Notes: generated by a model not told the origin, from the letters alone. Shown: positions 25,099-34,770, counted from the first letter of the stretch. The stretch is DNA of 64,000 nt from Chitinophaga sp. HK235 (GCF_018255755.1 NZ_CP073766.1:806001-870000); one strand, 5' to 3'. Translations and numbers: made by a program.

Positions 25099-26886
25099 AT
25101 GCTAATGGAAAGACATACCTATCAGACTGGACTTATCGGCAATTGCGCCTTTCTGGCGCATATCAACAAAGACACCAACATAGACTGGCTCTGCTGGCCG
25201 CGGATGGACAGCTCTTTTATATTTGGTGGCTTACTGGACAGGAAACAAGGTGGGGAATTTTCCATCCTGCCAACCGGGGATTTTGATTCCCATCAATATT
25301 ATATGGAGAATACCAATGTTCTCTGTACAGAAATAAAAAGCTACGAAGGCAGCTACAGGATCACCGATTTTGCTCCTCGCTTTTTTCAGTATGAACGTTT
25401 TTTTAAACCGCTGATGCTGATACGAAAGGTGGAACCGCTGGAAGGCTCCCCCCGCATCCGGGTGAAATGTACGCCCACCTGTGATTATGGTGCGCTGAAG
25501 CTGCATGCGATGCGGGGCAGCAGCCATATTGAATTCACAGGTAGCGAAGAAAAAATAAGACTGACGACCAATATTCCGGTCAGTTATGTTTTTGAAGAGG
25601 ATTTTTTTGTGTTGAATGATACCCGCTACCTGATCCTTACTTACGGACATCCCCTGGAAGCTCCCCTGGCGAGTACCGCTGAAAGGTTCCTCCGGGAAAC
25701 GATCGCCTACTGGCGTACATGGATCAAACACTCTTCTATCGCCAATTATTTCCAGCCTTATGTGATCCGTTCGGCACTCGCACTGAAGATACACCAGTAT
25801 GAAGATACCGGCGCCATCATTGCGGCCAGTACCACCAGCCTCCCGGAATTCCCTGAAAGCGGCCGCAACTGGGACTACCGCTTCTGCTGGATGCGCGACA
25901 CCTATTATGTAATCACCGCCCTGAACCATATCGGCCATTTCGAGGAGATGGAACGTTACTTCGGGTATATCACGGACATCTCTTTTTCAGGTGACTTTCG
26001 ATATCAGCCCTTATACGGCATTACCGGCGGGAGAGATCTGGTGGAAACAGTCCTGCCCGACCTCAACGGGTATATGGGCAACAAGCCCGTACGTATTGGG
26101 AATCAGGCCTATGAGCATATCCAGAACGATACCTATGGCCAGGTGCTGATTTCGATGCTGCCATTATATACCGATCATCGTTTTATTTTTTCGGAGAGAA
26201 AGGATTCGGACCGATGGATCGACCTGTTGCTGAAGAAGATAGAACGTACCATAGATGAAAAGGATGCAGGCATATGGGAATTTAGAAACATGGCTAACGT
26301 TCATTGCTATACGAATCTGTTTCAGTGGGCAGGTTGCAATGCTGCCGAAAAAATGGCCCGTACCATCGGCAATGAGGACCTGATTGCCCGGGCTGTTGCC
26401 CTGAAAGAGCGTGCCGCCACTCATATTGAAAGCTGTTACGACCCTGTCAGAAAAGTATACACCAATGCCGCCGGCAGCCAGCACCTCGATGCCAGTACCC
26501 TTCAACTAATCATGATGAACTACCTGGACCCGGCTTCCGAAAAAGCCCGGGACCATCTGACTGCGTTGGAAAAGGAACTGAAAACACCTGAAGGGCTGTT
26601 TTACCGCTACCGTCATTCCGATGACTTCGGGCTGCCTAAAACAACTTTCCTCGTATGTGCCTTCTGGTATGTAGAAGCCCTTGCCTGTGTAGGCCGGGTC
26701 GATGATGCCCAACGCGAATTCGGTAAACTGCTGCAATATTCCAACCACCTCCTCCTCTTCAGTGAAGATGTGGAATCTGCAAATGGCAGTCAATGGGGCA
26801 ACTTTCCACAGGCCTATAGTCATGTAGGTCTGATGAATGCCGCCTATCGCATCGCCATGAAACTGGACAAACCAATTTTCATATAA
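25099..26886 (+). CDS. GH15 family glycoside hydrolase (trehalase/glucoamylase-like)
   Basis: A roughly 595-residue soluble protein with no signal peptide. An N-terminal trehalase-like beta domain (IGNCAFLAHINKDTNIDWLC) is followed by an (alpha/alpha)6 catalytic domain: GRNWDYRFCWMRDTYYV holds the family's conserved substrate loop, and GNFPQAYSHVGLMNAA is the usual C-terminal motif. Relatives are cytoplasmic trehalases (mycobacterial type) and glucoamylase-like enzymes. Placed between glucokinase and trehalose-phosphate synthase, a trehalase role is likely (inference). ATG 25105 (MERHTY) is an alternative start. Confidence 0.88.
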   Translation: MLMERHTYQTGLIGNCAFLAHINKDTNIDWLCWPRMDSSFIFGGLLDRKQGGEFSILPTGDFDSHQYYMENTNVLCTEIKSYEGSYRITDFAPRFFQYERFFKPLMLIRKVEPLEGSPRIRVKCTPTCDYGALKLHAMRGSSHIEFTGSEEKIRLTTNIPVSYVFEEDFFVLNDTRYLILTYGHPLEAPLASTAERFLRETIAYWRTWIKHSSIANYFQPYVIRSALALKIHQYEDTGAIIAASTTSLPEFPESGRNWDYRFCWMRDTYYVITALNHIGHFEEMERYFGYITDISFSGDFRYQPLYGITGGRDLVETVLPDLNGYMGNKPVRIGNQAYEHIQNDTYGQVLISMLPLYTDHRFIFSERKDSDRWIDLLLKKIERTIDEKDAGIWEFRNMANVHCYTNLFQWAGCNAAEKMARTIGNEDLIARAVALKERAATHIESCYDPVRKVYTNAAGSQHLDASTLQLIMMNYLDPASEKARDHLTALEKELKTPEGLFYRYRHSDDFGLPKTTFLVCAFWYVEALACVGRVDDAQREFGKLLQYSNHLLLFSEDVESANGSQWGNFPQAYSHVGLMNAAYRIAMKLDKPIFI

Positions 26887-26889
26887 CGA

Positions 26890-26927
26890 TGATAAATGCT
26901 GATGGGAGATCCCATCAGCATTTATCA
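26890..26927. terminator. 18-bp hairpin between convergent genes
   Basis: TGATAAATGCTGATGGGA pairs perfectly with TCCCATCAGCATTTATCA across a 2-nt loop. It begins 4 nt after the GH15 stop and its right end contains the stop codon of the trehalose-phosphate synthase gene. There is no T-tract on the plus side. The ATGAATGCTGAT-like arm resembles the outer arm of the repeat at 44591. Confidence 0.7.
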
Positions 26928-29105
26928 CAGTTGCTGTTTGAGCGTCCTCAACAAATGCCGTACTTCATGAGGACTGCGGAGGTAATACTGGGCTGCTGAG
27001 ACCTGGCTACCCACTTTGATGGTAATAGCCTTCGGAGGCATGACCTTAAAAATATCTTCGTCGGTAACATCATCTCCCACGGCCATAATAAAATCATATT
27101 TTTTATGGTTTAGCCAACTGAGGGCCGCCTTGCCTTTGTTGATCTCGATGTTTTTCACTTCTATGACTTTGTCTCCCGGCAATATCTGTAATCCTTTCTC
27201 AACGGTATAATAGCGTAGGGTTCCCATCAGTTCATTGGCTCTTAATTCACCCAGGCCGGATTCTACCTTCCGGTAATGCCATACCAGGGAATAGCTTTTT
27301 TCTTCGATAAACGAACCCGGGGTCCGGTCCGTGACCTGTTCCATTATAGGCTGGATTTCCTGTTTCCATTTATCATTGAGGCCAGGAAGCTGGTACCACT
27401 CTCCTTCCCGGGTCTTCTGCCAGGCACCGTGTTCGGCGATGAGGTCCAGTGGCAGATGGCCCAACCACTCTCCCAGCGTTTCATGTTTACGGCCACTGAT
27501 CATAACAATATCGTTTCCCGGAATAGAGGCAAGTTCCCTCAGCAGCTGGTACAGGTCCGGATCAGGGGAAGCCATGTCTATATTGGTCTGAAAGCCCACG
27601 AGGGTACCGTCGTAGTCCAGAAAGATGATTCTCTTTTTTGCCTGCCTGTATTGCTGGCGGATCATCACGGCCGTTTCCTGGTTTACCCGGCGGGCCAGCA
27701 TGTTCTGCTGCATCTCATTCACCTCCTGCAGCCGTGCCATAAAGAGCTTTACCCAATGGTGGATGTTAAACTTAGACACTATCTGACGCATCTGTTTCAT
27801 CCGTCGCTGTTGTTCGGGCAGCGGCATATTAAGCGCATCCACAATAGCCTGGGTGATGGCACCAATGTTATTGGGGTTGACAATGATGGCATCGCTCAAT
27901 TCTTTAGAAGCACCAGCCATCTCACTGAGAATCAGTACACCATCGTTGTTGTTTCGACTGGCCACATACTCCTTGGTGACCAGGTTCATCCCATCGCGCA
28001 TGGGTGTTACCAGACAGATATCTGCAAAATTATAAAGGGCAGACAACACCTGCAGCGGGAAGGAACGGTAAAAATATTGTACCGGGTGCCAGGCGAGTGT
28101 ACGGAAGCGGGCGTTGATGTTGCCAACCTGCTTGTCTATTTCATCGCGAAGCTCTTTGTATTGTGGCACCGTATCGCGGGAAGGCACTACGATCATATAC
28201 AAGACAACTTTATCCACGTATTCCGGATGCATTTGCAATAACAGCTCAAAGGCCTGCAGCCGCTGAAGGATACCTTTACTATAGTCCAGGCGGTCTATCG
28301 ACAACACTATCTTTTCCTGCTGAAAGTTTTCCCGGAGGTTCTGCAAATGAAGCTTCACTGCCGGGTCTTTGGCCAGGCCGGCATACTTATCAAAGTCTAT
28401 TCCCATGGGAAATGTCTCTACCACTACAGCACGATCATTATAGGAAACGACATTAGCGTTGGTATTGACTGGCAATATCCGGCTGGCGGCATTCAGGAAA
28501 TGTCGGGTATCATCAAATGTATGGAAGCCCAGCAGATCGGCCCCCAGCATGCCCTCTATCAGTTCGGCCCTCCAGGGAATCAGCCTGAACAACTCATAAG
28601 AAGGAAATGGGATGTGGTTAAAGAACCCGATCGATATCTCCGGCATTTCTGCCCGTAGCATACCCGGCAATAACAACAGATGATAATCATGAATCCAGAT
28701 AGTATCTCCCTGCTCAGCCACCTGCATCACCATATCCCGGAACTTCTTGTTGACCTGGTAATAGGCATCCCAATAGTTTTGTTCATAACGGGCATACACG
28801 GCCATATAATGAAAAACAGGCCATAATGTTTCATTGGAAAAACCTTCGTAGTAGTTATTGATTTCATCCTGTGTCAGAAAAACCGGCACCAGGTTCATTT
28901 GCCTCAGTTGTTTGGTTATTTTCTCCTGTTGTTTGGGTTCACTGATTTCTAAACCCGGCCATCCCAGCCAGATGTTATTTCCTTCCCTGTAAATAGATCC
29001 TAAACCGGTTGCCAATCCTCCTTCGCTGGGCTGCAGCGTAAATTCTCCAGCTTTCTCCGTAATCTTAACCGGTAACCTGTTCGAAACAATAATAGTCTTT
29101 CTCAT
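26925..29105 (-). CDS. bifunctional trehalose-6-phosphate synthase/phosphatase
   Basis: A 726-residue fusion. Residues 1 to about 470 are a GT20 trehalose-6-phosphate synthase (IVSNRLP at 5-11, the N-terminal loop, GWPG, HDYHLLLLP, SIDRLDYSKGI for UDP-glucose binding). Residues about 485-726 are a HAD trehalose-6-phosphate phosphatase (LDYDGTL and GDDVTDEDIF). UDP-glucose plus glucose-6-phosphate thus gives trehalose on one chain. I chose ATG 29105 because MRKTIIVSNRLP matches the family start. The convergent GH15 gene would break trehalose down. Confidence 0.94.
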   Translation of the reverse strand: MRKTIIVSNRLPVKITEKAGEFTLQPSEGGLATGLGSIYREGNNIWLGWPGLEISEPKQQEKITKQLRQMNLVPVFLTQDEINNYYEGFSNETLWPVFHYMAVYARYEQNYWDAYYQVNKKFRDMVMQVAEQGDTIWIHDYHLLLLPGMLRAEMPEISIGFFNHIPFPSYELFRLIPWRAELIEGMLGADLLGFHTFDDTRHFLNAASRILPVNTNANVVSYNDRAVVVETFPMGIDFDKYAGLAKDPAVKLHLQNLRENFQQEKIVLSIDRLDYSKGILQRLQAFELLLQMHPEYVDKVVLYMIVVPSRDTVPQYKELRDEIDKQVGNINARFRTLAWHPVQYFYRSFPLQVLSALYNFADICLVTPMRDGMNLVTKEYVASRNNNDGVLILSEMAGASKELSDAIIVNPNNIGAITQAIVDALNMPLPEQQRRMKQMRQIVSKFNIHHWVKLFMARLQEVNEMQQNMLARRVNQETAVMIRQQYRQAKKRIIFLDYDGTLVGFQTNIDMASPDPDLYQLLRELASIPGNDIVMISGRKHETLGEWLGHLPLDLIAEHGAWQKTREGEWYQLPGLNDKWKQEIQPIMEQVTDRTPGSFIEEKSYSLVWHYRKVESGLGELRANELMGTLRYYTVEKGLQILPGDKVIEVKNIEINKGKAALSWLNHKKYDFIMAVGDDVTDEDIFKVMPPKAITIKVGSQVSAAQYYLRSPHEVRHLLRTLKQQL

Positions 29106-29450
29106 AGTCTGTTTTATATCTCTGGTTATCAAATTACTTTGCAAAGCGAGCCGCTACAAAAACAAATAGCACACCCAAAAGAGCGGAACCGATACATATA
29201 AATAAACATAATGCGGCTAAAATGGCTATGGTTCATCAACAGGGCTTATCCGGAGGTGGATAATGGGTTTTCCTGCGAAAGGGTGATTTCGCAATATAAT
29301 GATTTTCAATGGTAACGGAAAGGGAAATATCTCCCCTCCCTGCGTAATCCTTACCACGCAGGGGCATTAAAACATATATAAATAAATTATACTTTAAGGA
29401 AATTCAGGAGAGAACAATTAAAGTTCCTGGCTGTCCGGGGCGGAGATATT
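29106..29450. other. 345-nt gene-free stretch
   Basis: AT-rich. It contains one 8-bp hairpin, CCCTGCGT (29338-29345) with ACGCAGGG (29356-29363), and a smaller GGGA/TCCC hairpin just before it. Neither has a T-tract, so they are probably not simple terminators. No gene seen. Confidence 0.5.
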
Positions 29451-30419
29451 TTATTCTTCGTAAGAACGGGTCAGTTGCTCCATCAGCTCCATACCTGTCA
29501 CTGCCTCTTCCACACTGCAGGGGTTGGCCACTTCCCCACGAAAATACTTCACAACATCAGCAATCAGGGGCTGCTGCACATGAGCGGGAGTATCGAAATT
29601 GAATACTTCTTTTCCGGTGGCTGTTTCCAGTGTCACCTGGTGGAAGTTGCTGAAGAAATGGAAACGGATACTGCCTTCCTCCCCGATGAGGATACATTCA
29701 TCGGCATTTTGATGGGGCGGCACGATGAAATTCCAGGAACCGTTAAAGAGCAGGTTGCGGGAGAATAACAGCTGTCCGCTAACAATATCGGCTATACGGG
29801 GATCGGATCCTGTACTGATTCCCTTGGCTTGCAGGGGCTTACCGAAATAATACAGCAGGATGTCAAGCTGGTGGGGTGCCAGATCGTGGAAGAAACCACC
29901 GCCAGACAATGATGGGTCCAGCCGCCAGCCTGCATTTCCTTTAGATGCCGACTTCCAGAGGCGCAGGTTGGCACTGTAAATTTGTCCAATGCGGTTTTCT
30001 TCCAGCAGCTGTTTGACAAACACAAAGGCAGGCAGGCGCCGTCGGTAATGTGCAACACTCACCCGCATACCGGTAGCATTGACAGCGGCGGCTATACGAC
30101 GGGCGGCCGCCGCATCAATCCCCAGCGGTTTTTCTATATATACCGGAAAACCTCGTTCTATGGCTGACAGCGCGTAGGCTTCATGACTACCCGGAGGGGT
30201 GGCAATATAGATCGCATTCACACCGGCATCATTGAGCAAATCGGAGGCGTTGTCGTAATAACGGGCTACATCATGTCGCCGGGCATAGTCCTTTGCCAGG
30301 TCTTTATTCCTGCGCATAACAGCCACCACATCACTATCTTCCGCCAGCCTGAAAGCCGGGCCGCTTTTTACTTCCGTCACGTTGCCGCAGCCGATGATAC
30401 CCCATTTAATCGTAGCCAT
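29451..30419 (-). CDS. Gfo/Idh/MocA family oxidoreductase
   Basis: About 322 residues. An N-terminal Rossmann fold (KWGIIGCGNVTEVKSG; GxGxxx dinucleotide loop near residue 9) and the family signature EKPLGID (about 97-103), then a C-terminal sheet with DLAPHQLDILLYYFG, where the His sits in the active-site position of many members. The family oxidises or reduces sugars and inositols with NAD(P). The sugar is unknown. ATG 30425 is an alternative start two codons upstream. Confidence 0.87.
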   Translation of the reverse strand: MATIKWGIIGCGNVTEVKSGPAFRLAEDSDVVAVMRRNKDLAKDYARRHDVARYYDNASDLLNDAGVNAIYIATPPGSHEAYALSAIERGFPVYIEKPLGIDAAAARRIAAAVNATGMRVSVAHYRRRLPAFVFVKQLLEENRIGQIYSANLRLWKSASKGNAGWRLDPSLSGGGFFHDLAPHQLDILLYYFGKPLQAKGISTGSDPRIADIVSGQLLFSRNLLFNGSWNFIVPPHQNADECILIGEEGSIRFHFFSNFHQVTLETATGKEVFNFDTPAHVQQPLIADVVKYFRGEVANPCSVEEAVTGMELMEQLTRSYEE

Positions 30420-30448
30420 AGTCATTGATTATGAAGCCAAAATACAAA

Positions 30449-31321
30449 TTACTTCTTCAAAGTCATCAGTACAACACCTGAAATAACGATCGCAGACGAG
30501 ATACCCACCATACTGTCTATCACTTCATTACCGATCGCCCAGCCCAGGAACATGGCCACAATAGGATTTACATAGGCGTATGTAGCAGTCAGGCGCGGAG
30601 GGGCGTTTCGGGTAAGCCAGCTATAGGAGGTATACCCTATTAGAGAGCCAATCATGACAAGATAAAAATAAGCCAGCCAGCCTTGCCCCGTCATGTCCGG
30701 TAAGGTGCTCCAGGCTCCATTTTCGAGACAGGCACTTAATAGGAAGGAAAAAATACTGCCGGCCAGCATCTGTATAGCGGTGCTGGTCATCTGCGTAGGC
30801 ATCTGCAATCGTGGTACCATCAGGGATCCGGTTGCCCAGCAGATATTTCCAAATACTACCACGGCAATAGGCCATAATGGGAAACTACGGCTTTCATGAT
30901 GTCCAAACGGATTAAACAGGAGAAACAGTCCCAGGAAACCCAGGACTATACCCAGGGAGGTGAGCACAGATGGACGTTTCTTACTGAAGAAAGCCCAATC
31001 CAGCCCCATAAACCAGGCTGGCATGGCTGCCACCAGCAGGGCCACGAGGCCCGATGGCATATAATGAACAGCCAGGGCTACGGTGGTGTTGCCAATGCCT
31101 ATCAGTAACACCCCTACGAAAGCGGCTGACAATAACTGCCGCCGCGATGGAATAGTCCTTTCCTTCAGATAGCCAATTACCAGCAGGATAGCACCTGCCA
31201 ACAGGAAACGGAGACCGGATAACAGAAACGGGGGTACGTTTTTGGTAGCTATTTTCATACCCAGGTAGGTGGAGCCCCAGATAATATAAACCGCCAACAG
31301 GTACAATAATGTTTTGGACAT
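30449..31321 (-). CDS. EamA/DMT family exporter
   Basis: A 290-residue protein with ten hydrophobic segments in two five-helix EamA repeats (VYIIWGSTYLGMKIA near the start; a second repeat from about 150, with YAYVNPIVAMFLGWAIGNE). It resembles YedA-type amino-acid or metabolite exporters. I chose ATG 31321 (MSKTLLYLLA), since an upstream ATG adds a polar 11-residue tail. It starts 42 nt after the CGNR gene stop and is probably cotranscribed with it. Confidence 0.88.
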   Translation of the reverse strand: MSKTLLYLLAVYIIWGSTYLGMKIATKNVPPFLLSGLRFLLAGAILLVIGYLKERTIPSRRQLLSAAFVGVLLIGIGNTTVALAVHYMPSGLVALLVAAMPAWFMGLDWAFFSKKRPSVLTSLGIVLGFLGLFLLFNPFGHHESRSFPLWPIAVVVFGNICWATGSLMVPRLQMPTQMTSTAIQMLAGSIFSFLLSACLENGAWSTLPDMTGQGWLAYFYLVMIGSLIGYTSYSWLTRNAPPRLTATYAYVNPIVAMFLGWAIGNEVIDSMVGISSAIVISGVVLMTLKK

Positions 31322-31363
31322 ATTGTTATCCTGTGTCTTTTCGCTGATGATCATTTTGCGCTT

Positions 31364-31972
31364 CTATTTATTACGTTGATAATATTGTTGTACTTTATGA
31401 ATGTCTCCACACGTACTCATGCTACACCATTTACGGGAACCATTGCGGCTTTTATCGAGAAACAACCATCCACAGGCAGGACATTGCCGTACCTGCTGCA
31501 ACGTTTTGCCAGTGTATAGCTCCAGGGCAGATTTTACCAACCACCAGTTCACCTGTTCCAGAGCCGGGGCATTAAATGACAGCTCCCCCTGGCCAAGGGA
31601 TGGCTTCCAGGTAATTTCGATGTTGGCATAAGCATCCGTCACATAGGTATTAAACAATTGTACATCTGCTGCGCCAGGTGCTTTCCGTTGGATAGCTGCT
31701 ATAAAAAGACGCAGGAGTAATTCGCGTAACTGAATGCTCTTGTCAAAAACCATTACTGCCTTTTGAGGGTATCCTTTAGCGAGTCGTTCTAGGGTATGGA
31801 TTACCTTGGTTGAAAGTACTCCGGTACGGGTATACCACTCCAGTAATTCCTTAAATCCGGGGAGGTAGTCAAACGGTTCCGGTCTGTTTCGGTTGCAAAC
31901 AGTGTTAACAAAATCAAGGCAGAAAATACCGCCGTCGAGACGTAACGTAGCGATGCTTTTTTCAGTTGCCAT
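31364..31972 (-). CDS. CGNR zinc-finger regulator (ABATE domain)
   Basis: A 202-residue protein: N-terminal ABATE domain (LRLDGGIFCLDFVNTVCNR at about 9-27) and a C-terminal zinc finger, CPACGW then WCSMSTCGD. The conserved asparagine that names the CGNR motif is Asp here and the arginine is Ile. The family is thought to be a stress- or ligand-responsive transcription regulator. I chose ATG 31972 because a -7 promoter element overlaps the longer frame's first codons. It probably controls the EamA exporter gene behind it (inference). Confidence 0.82.
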   Translation of the reverse strand: MATEKSIATLRLDGGIFCLDFVNTVCNRNRPEPFDYLPGFKELLEWYTRTGVLSTKVIHTLERLAKGYPQKAVMVFDKSIQLRELLLRLFIAAIQRKAPGAADVQLFNTYVTDAYANIEITWKPSLGQGELSFNAPALEQVNWWLVKSALELYTGKTLQQVRQCPACGWLFLDKSRNGSRKWCSMSTCGDIHKVQQYYQRNK

Positions 31973-31997
31973 ACACTTGTTTTGATGGGTTGCTGCA

Positions 31998-32005
31998 CAA
32001 ATGTA
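31998..32005 (-). promoter_or_regulatory. -7 promoter element (TACATTTG) for CGNR gene
   Basis: Exact TAnnTTTG with TTTT 19 nt upstream. It lies inside the possible longer frame (start 32011), so it argues for the start at 31972. Confidence 0.55.
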
Positions 32006-32140
32006 AGGCATCTGTTTAACCGGTAAAATTAATTTTGGTGGTTAATCGAAAAATAGCAAAAAATGAGTGCTTCTACTATCTAAAGCAAGAGATCAACAAA
32101 TAGTATTAATAAAGTTTAAAATCAGTATTTTATAAAAAAG

Positions 32141-32167
32141 AAAAGAGCCAATTGCTATGGCTCTTTT
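32141..32167 (-). terminator. terminator of the permease gene
   Basis: A 10-bp stem AAAAGAGCCA/TGGCTCTTTT with a 7-nt loop and, on the minus strand, a T-rich tail. It is about 210 nt beyond the permease stop, the nearest gene it can serve. Confidence 0.8.
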
Positions 32168-32375
32168 TATATCACAGTGATGGTATTTTAATTTGATTTT
32201 TCGGGAGATGACCTTCATTTTTTGATCCTCTTTTGCTCCGTTGATTTTACAATAGAAACGGGGGCAATATTACACTAAAAAACGGAACTTCTAAATGAAT
32301 TTACGCATAAAGATAAATTTAATATTGTATAATATACAAATATTTTAATTCTACAATTTCTACTTCCAATATGCC

Positions 32376-34739
32376 CTACTCGGCTTTTAATGCAGTCACC
32401 GGATTGGTCATCGCCGACCTCACCGTTTGCATCCCAACTGTCATGATTGTCACCATAAAAGTGGCTAGTCCGGCCATCCCGAAAATCTCCCAACCCATTG
32501 CTGCCCGATAGGCAAAATTATCCAGCCACTGGTGCGTCACCCACCAGGCCAATGGCAAACCAATCCCAATTGCCAGGGCAACTGACCATAACAAGTCTTT
32601 CGACAACAGTACCATTACCTGGCCTATTCCTGCACCCAATACTTTACGAATACCAATCTCCCTTCGACGGCTCTCCGCAGTATAGGCTGCCAGTCCAAAC
32701 AATCCCAGACAGGAAATCAGTACCGCCATCAGCGAAAAGTACCCTGACAGCATACTTACCCGTTTCTCGGCGATATAGAGGGATTGATACTTATCTTCCA
32801 GAAAACGGTATTCGAAGGCATAGCCCGGGTTAAAGGAAGTGTAAAACGCTTCCAGTCTTTTCATCACCGCTGGTTCCATACCGGTCTGCATTTTTACCAT
32901 CACGGTACCACCCCTTGGCTCTGCCTGAAAAAACAACGGCTGCACCCTGCTATGCAAGGACTGAAAATTAAAGTCATTTACAACGCCCGCCACTTCCCGC
33001 ATTGCCCCGCCGAAAGGAATGATCTTGCCCACAGGGTGTTCCAGACCCATCGCGGCAACTGCAGTCTCATTTAAAATAATCCGGGAGGTATCAGCTGCAT
33101 AGTTGCCTGTAAAACCCGGTCCTTCCTTTAGTGTGATCCCCAGGGTCTCCAGCATACCGTGGCATATCAGAAAAGGCCGGAACAAAATATTCTCTTCACG
33201 ACCCTGCCATTTCCAGTTAATGGGAACAGAAGCCTCTCCGAAAACATTGCCCACCATACTGGAAGCATTTACCACCCCCGGAATGTCTTTTACCGCCGCC
33301 AGAAATGCATCCATATTCAGCGGTACCTTACCCTCCGCTTCAAAATATACCACATGCTCTTTCTGGTAGCCCAGATTACGATGCCGGATAAAATCCAGCT
33401 GACGGTGCACTACAAGCACCGCCACAATGAACATTACAGAAAGGCTGAACTGGAAGACTACCAGCCCTTTCCTCGCCCATAAGGCGCTGACACTATTGAC
33501 CAGCTTTCCTTTCAGTACCAGTACCGGCCGGAAACCAGACAGAAAAAAGGCGGGGTAACTACCTGCCAGTAACCCTGTGAGCAGGGTAATGCCCCCAAAC
33601 AACGCTAGCATTGACAAACTGAACTCCAGGCGCAGCTGCTTTCCCGTGATAGTATTAAATGGCTCCAACAGCAGCCATACCAGAGCGGTGGCTAGCAACA
33701 GGGATATAGCTGACAATAACAGGGACTCTCCCAGATATTGCAGCACCAGCGATAACCGGCCGGCTCCTAGCGCCTTGCGCACACCCACTTCCCGCATCCG
33801 GTTGCTGGCCCTGGCGGTAGACAGGTTCATAAAATTGATTGCTGCAATAAAAATGATAAACAACGCAATGAGCGAGAACAGTTTCACATAGGAAATACGG
33901 CCCCCGGACTGCCGACCGTTTTCATATGTGCCATACAGATAGCTGGCCGCATAGGGCGCTACAAAGGATGTCCGTGCCTTGTTGCCTGTATGCTCCTGAA
34001 GGAAGCGGGTCAATTTACTATTGAATCCGGCCACGTCTGTTCCTTTCTTCAATAGCAGCCAGGTAGTAAAAGGACCTCCCGGCTCCAGATTATCTCCTAT
34101 ATGCATCAACGCCTTGAATGCACCAAAGGGCAGCATAAAATCAAATTGTACGGAAGAGTTGCCCGGCACATCTTTAAATACCCCGGCTATCACCGCCGGC
34201 TTTCTGAACTGGTCTATCTGCCAGGTAATGGTTTTCCCTATAAGATCGTGGGTAGTATTAAACAACCGCATCGCCAGGCTTTCCGAAATCACTACATTAC
34301 CATTGTCTGCCAGCACTTTACTTTTATCACCTGCCAGCAGTGGATAAGAAAACAGGTTGAAATAATCTGCTCCGGCAAACATACCTGCCGCTTTCAGGTT
34401 CTTCCCGTCCGCAGAAACATTCACTTTTGAAAACCAGGACGGCGGTGTGCTCACCACAGCCATTTCCACCTCCGGCATTTCCCGCGGCAGGATGTCTGCC
34501 AACTGCGCTGGCGACTCAGCACTCGTCATAATCCCTTCTACGTGAGGCTTATTTTCCATCACGGTAAATAACCGGTCACTTTTTTCATGAAAACGGTCTA
34601 CGCTCCATTCGTCTTTTACCCATAGACAGATCAACAGCGTACAGGCAAGCCCGGTAGATAAACCAATTAAATTAAGCAAGGTAAACAGACGGTGTTTCAA
34701 TAAGTTCCGCCAGGCAACAAGGAGGTAGTTTCTTAACAT
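32376..34739 (-). CDS. MacB/FtsX-type ABC transporter permease
   Basis: A 787-residue protein with the double MacB layout: N-terminal helix (about 20-40), a MacB periplasmic core (about 45-245), three helices (about 285-400, with the FtsX motif REVGVRKALGAG), a second periplasmic core (about 430-650) and a final FtsX set of three helices (RREIGIRKVLGAG). Such 780-800-residue permeases are very common in Bacteroidota and work with a separate MacB-like ATPase in peptide or lipoprotein-type extrusion. No ATPase gene is adjacent, and it is followed by its own terminator. Confidence 0.92.
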   Translation of the reverse strand: MLRNYLLVAWRNLLKHRLFTLLNLIGLSTGLACTLLICLWVKDEWSVDRFHEKSDRLFTVMENKPHVEGIMTSAESPAQLADILPREMPEVEMAVVSTPPSWFSKVNVSADGKNLKAAGMFAGADYFNLFSYPLLAGDKSKVLADNGNVVISESLAMRLFNTTHDLIGKTITWQIDQFRKPAVIAGVFKDVPGNSSVQFDFMLPFGAFKALMHIGDNLEPGGPFTTWLLLKKGTDVAGFNSKLTRFLQEHTGNKARTSFVAPYAASYLYGTYENGRQSGGRISYVKLFSLIALFIIFIAAINFMNLSTARASNRMREVGVRKALGAGRLSLVLQYLGESLLLSAISLLLATALVWLLLEPFNTITGKQLRLEFSLSMLALFGGITLLTGLLAGSYPAFFLSGFRPVLVLKGKLVNSVSALWARKGLVVFQFSLSVMFIVAVLVVHRQLDFIRHRNLGYQKEHVVYFEAEGKVPLNMDAFLAAVKDIPGVVNASSMVGNVFGEASVPINWKWQGREENILFRPFLICHGMLETLGITLKEGPGFTGNYAADTSRIILNETAVAAMGLEHPVGKIIPFGGAMREVAGVVNDFNFQSLHSRVQPLFFQAEPRGGTVMVKMQTGMEPAVMKRLEAFYTSFNPGYAFEYRFLEDKYQSLYIAEKRVSMLSGYFSLMAVLISCLGLFGLAAYTAESRRREIGIRKVLGAGIGQVMVLLSKDLLWSVALAIGIGLPLAWWVTHQWLDNFAYRAAMGWEIFGMAGLATFMVTIMTVGMQTVRSAMTNPVTALKAE

Positions 34740-34770
34740 GGCAACGTGGTTGATGGATAGCTACAAAAAT

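Larger units (their letters stand above)
31973..32375. other. 403-nt gene-free stretch
   Basis: Very AT-rich. It holds the promoter of the CGNR gene (31998-32005) and the terminator of the permease gene (32141-32167). Nothing else was recognised. Confidence 0.55.

Noticed and set aside
27276..28241. 321-codon open frame on the plus strand
   Set aside because: Antisense to the trehalose-phosphate synthase; high His/Gln content typical of a shadow frame.
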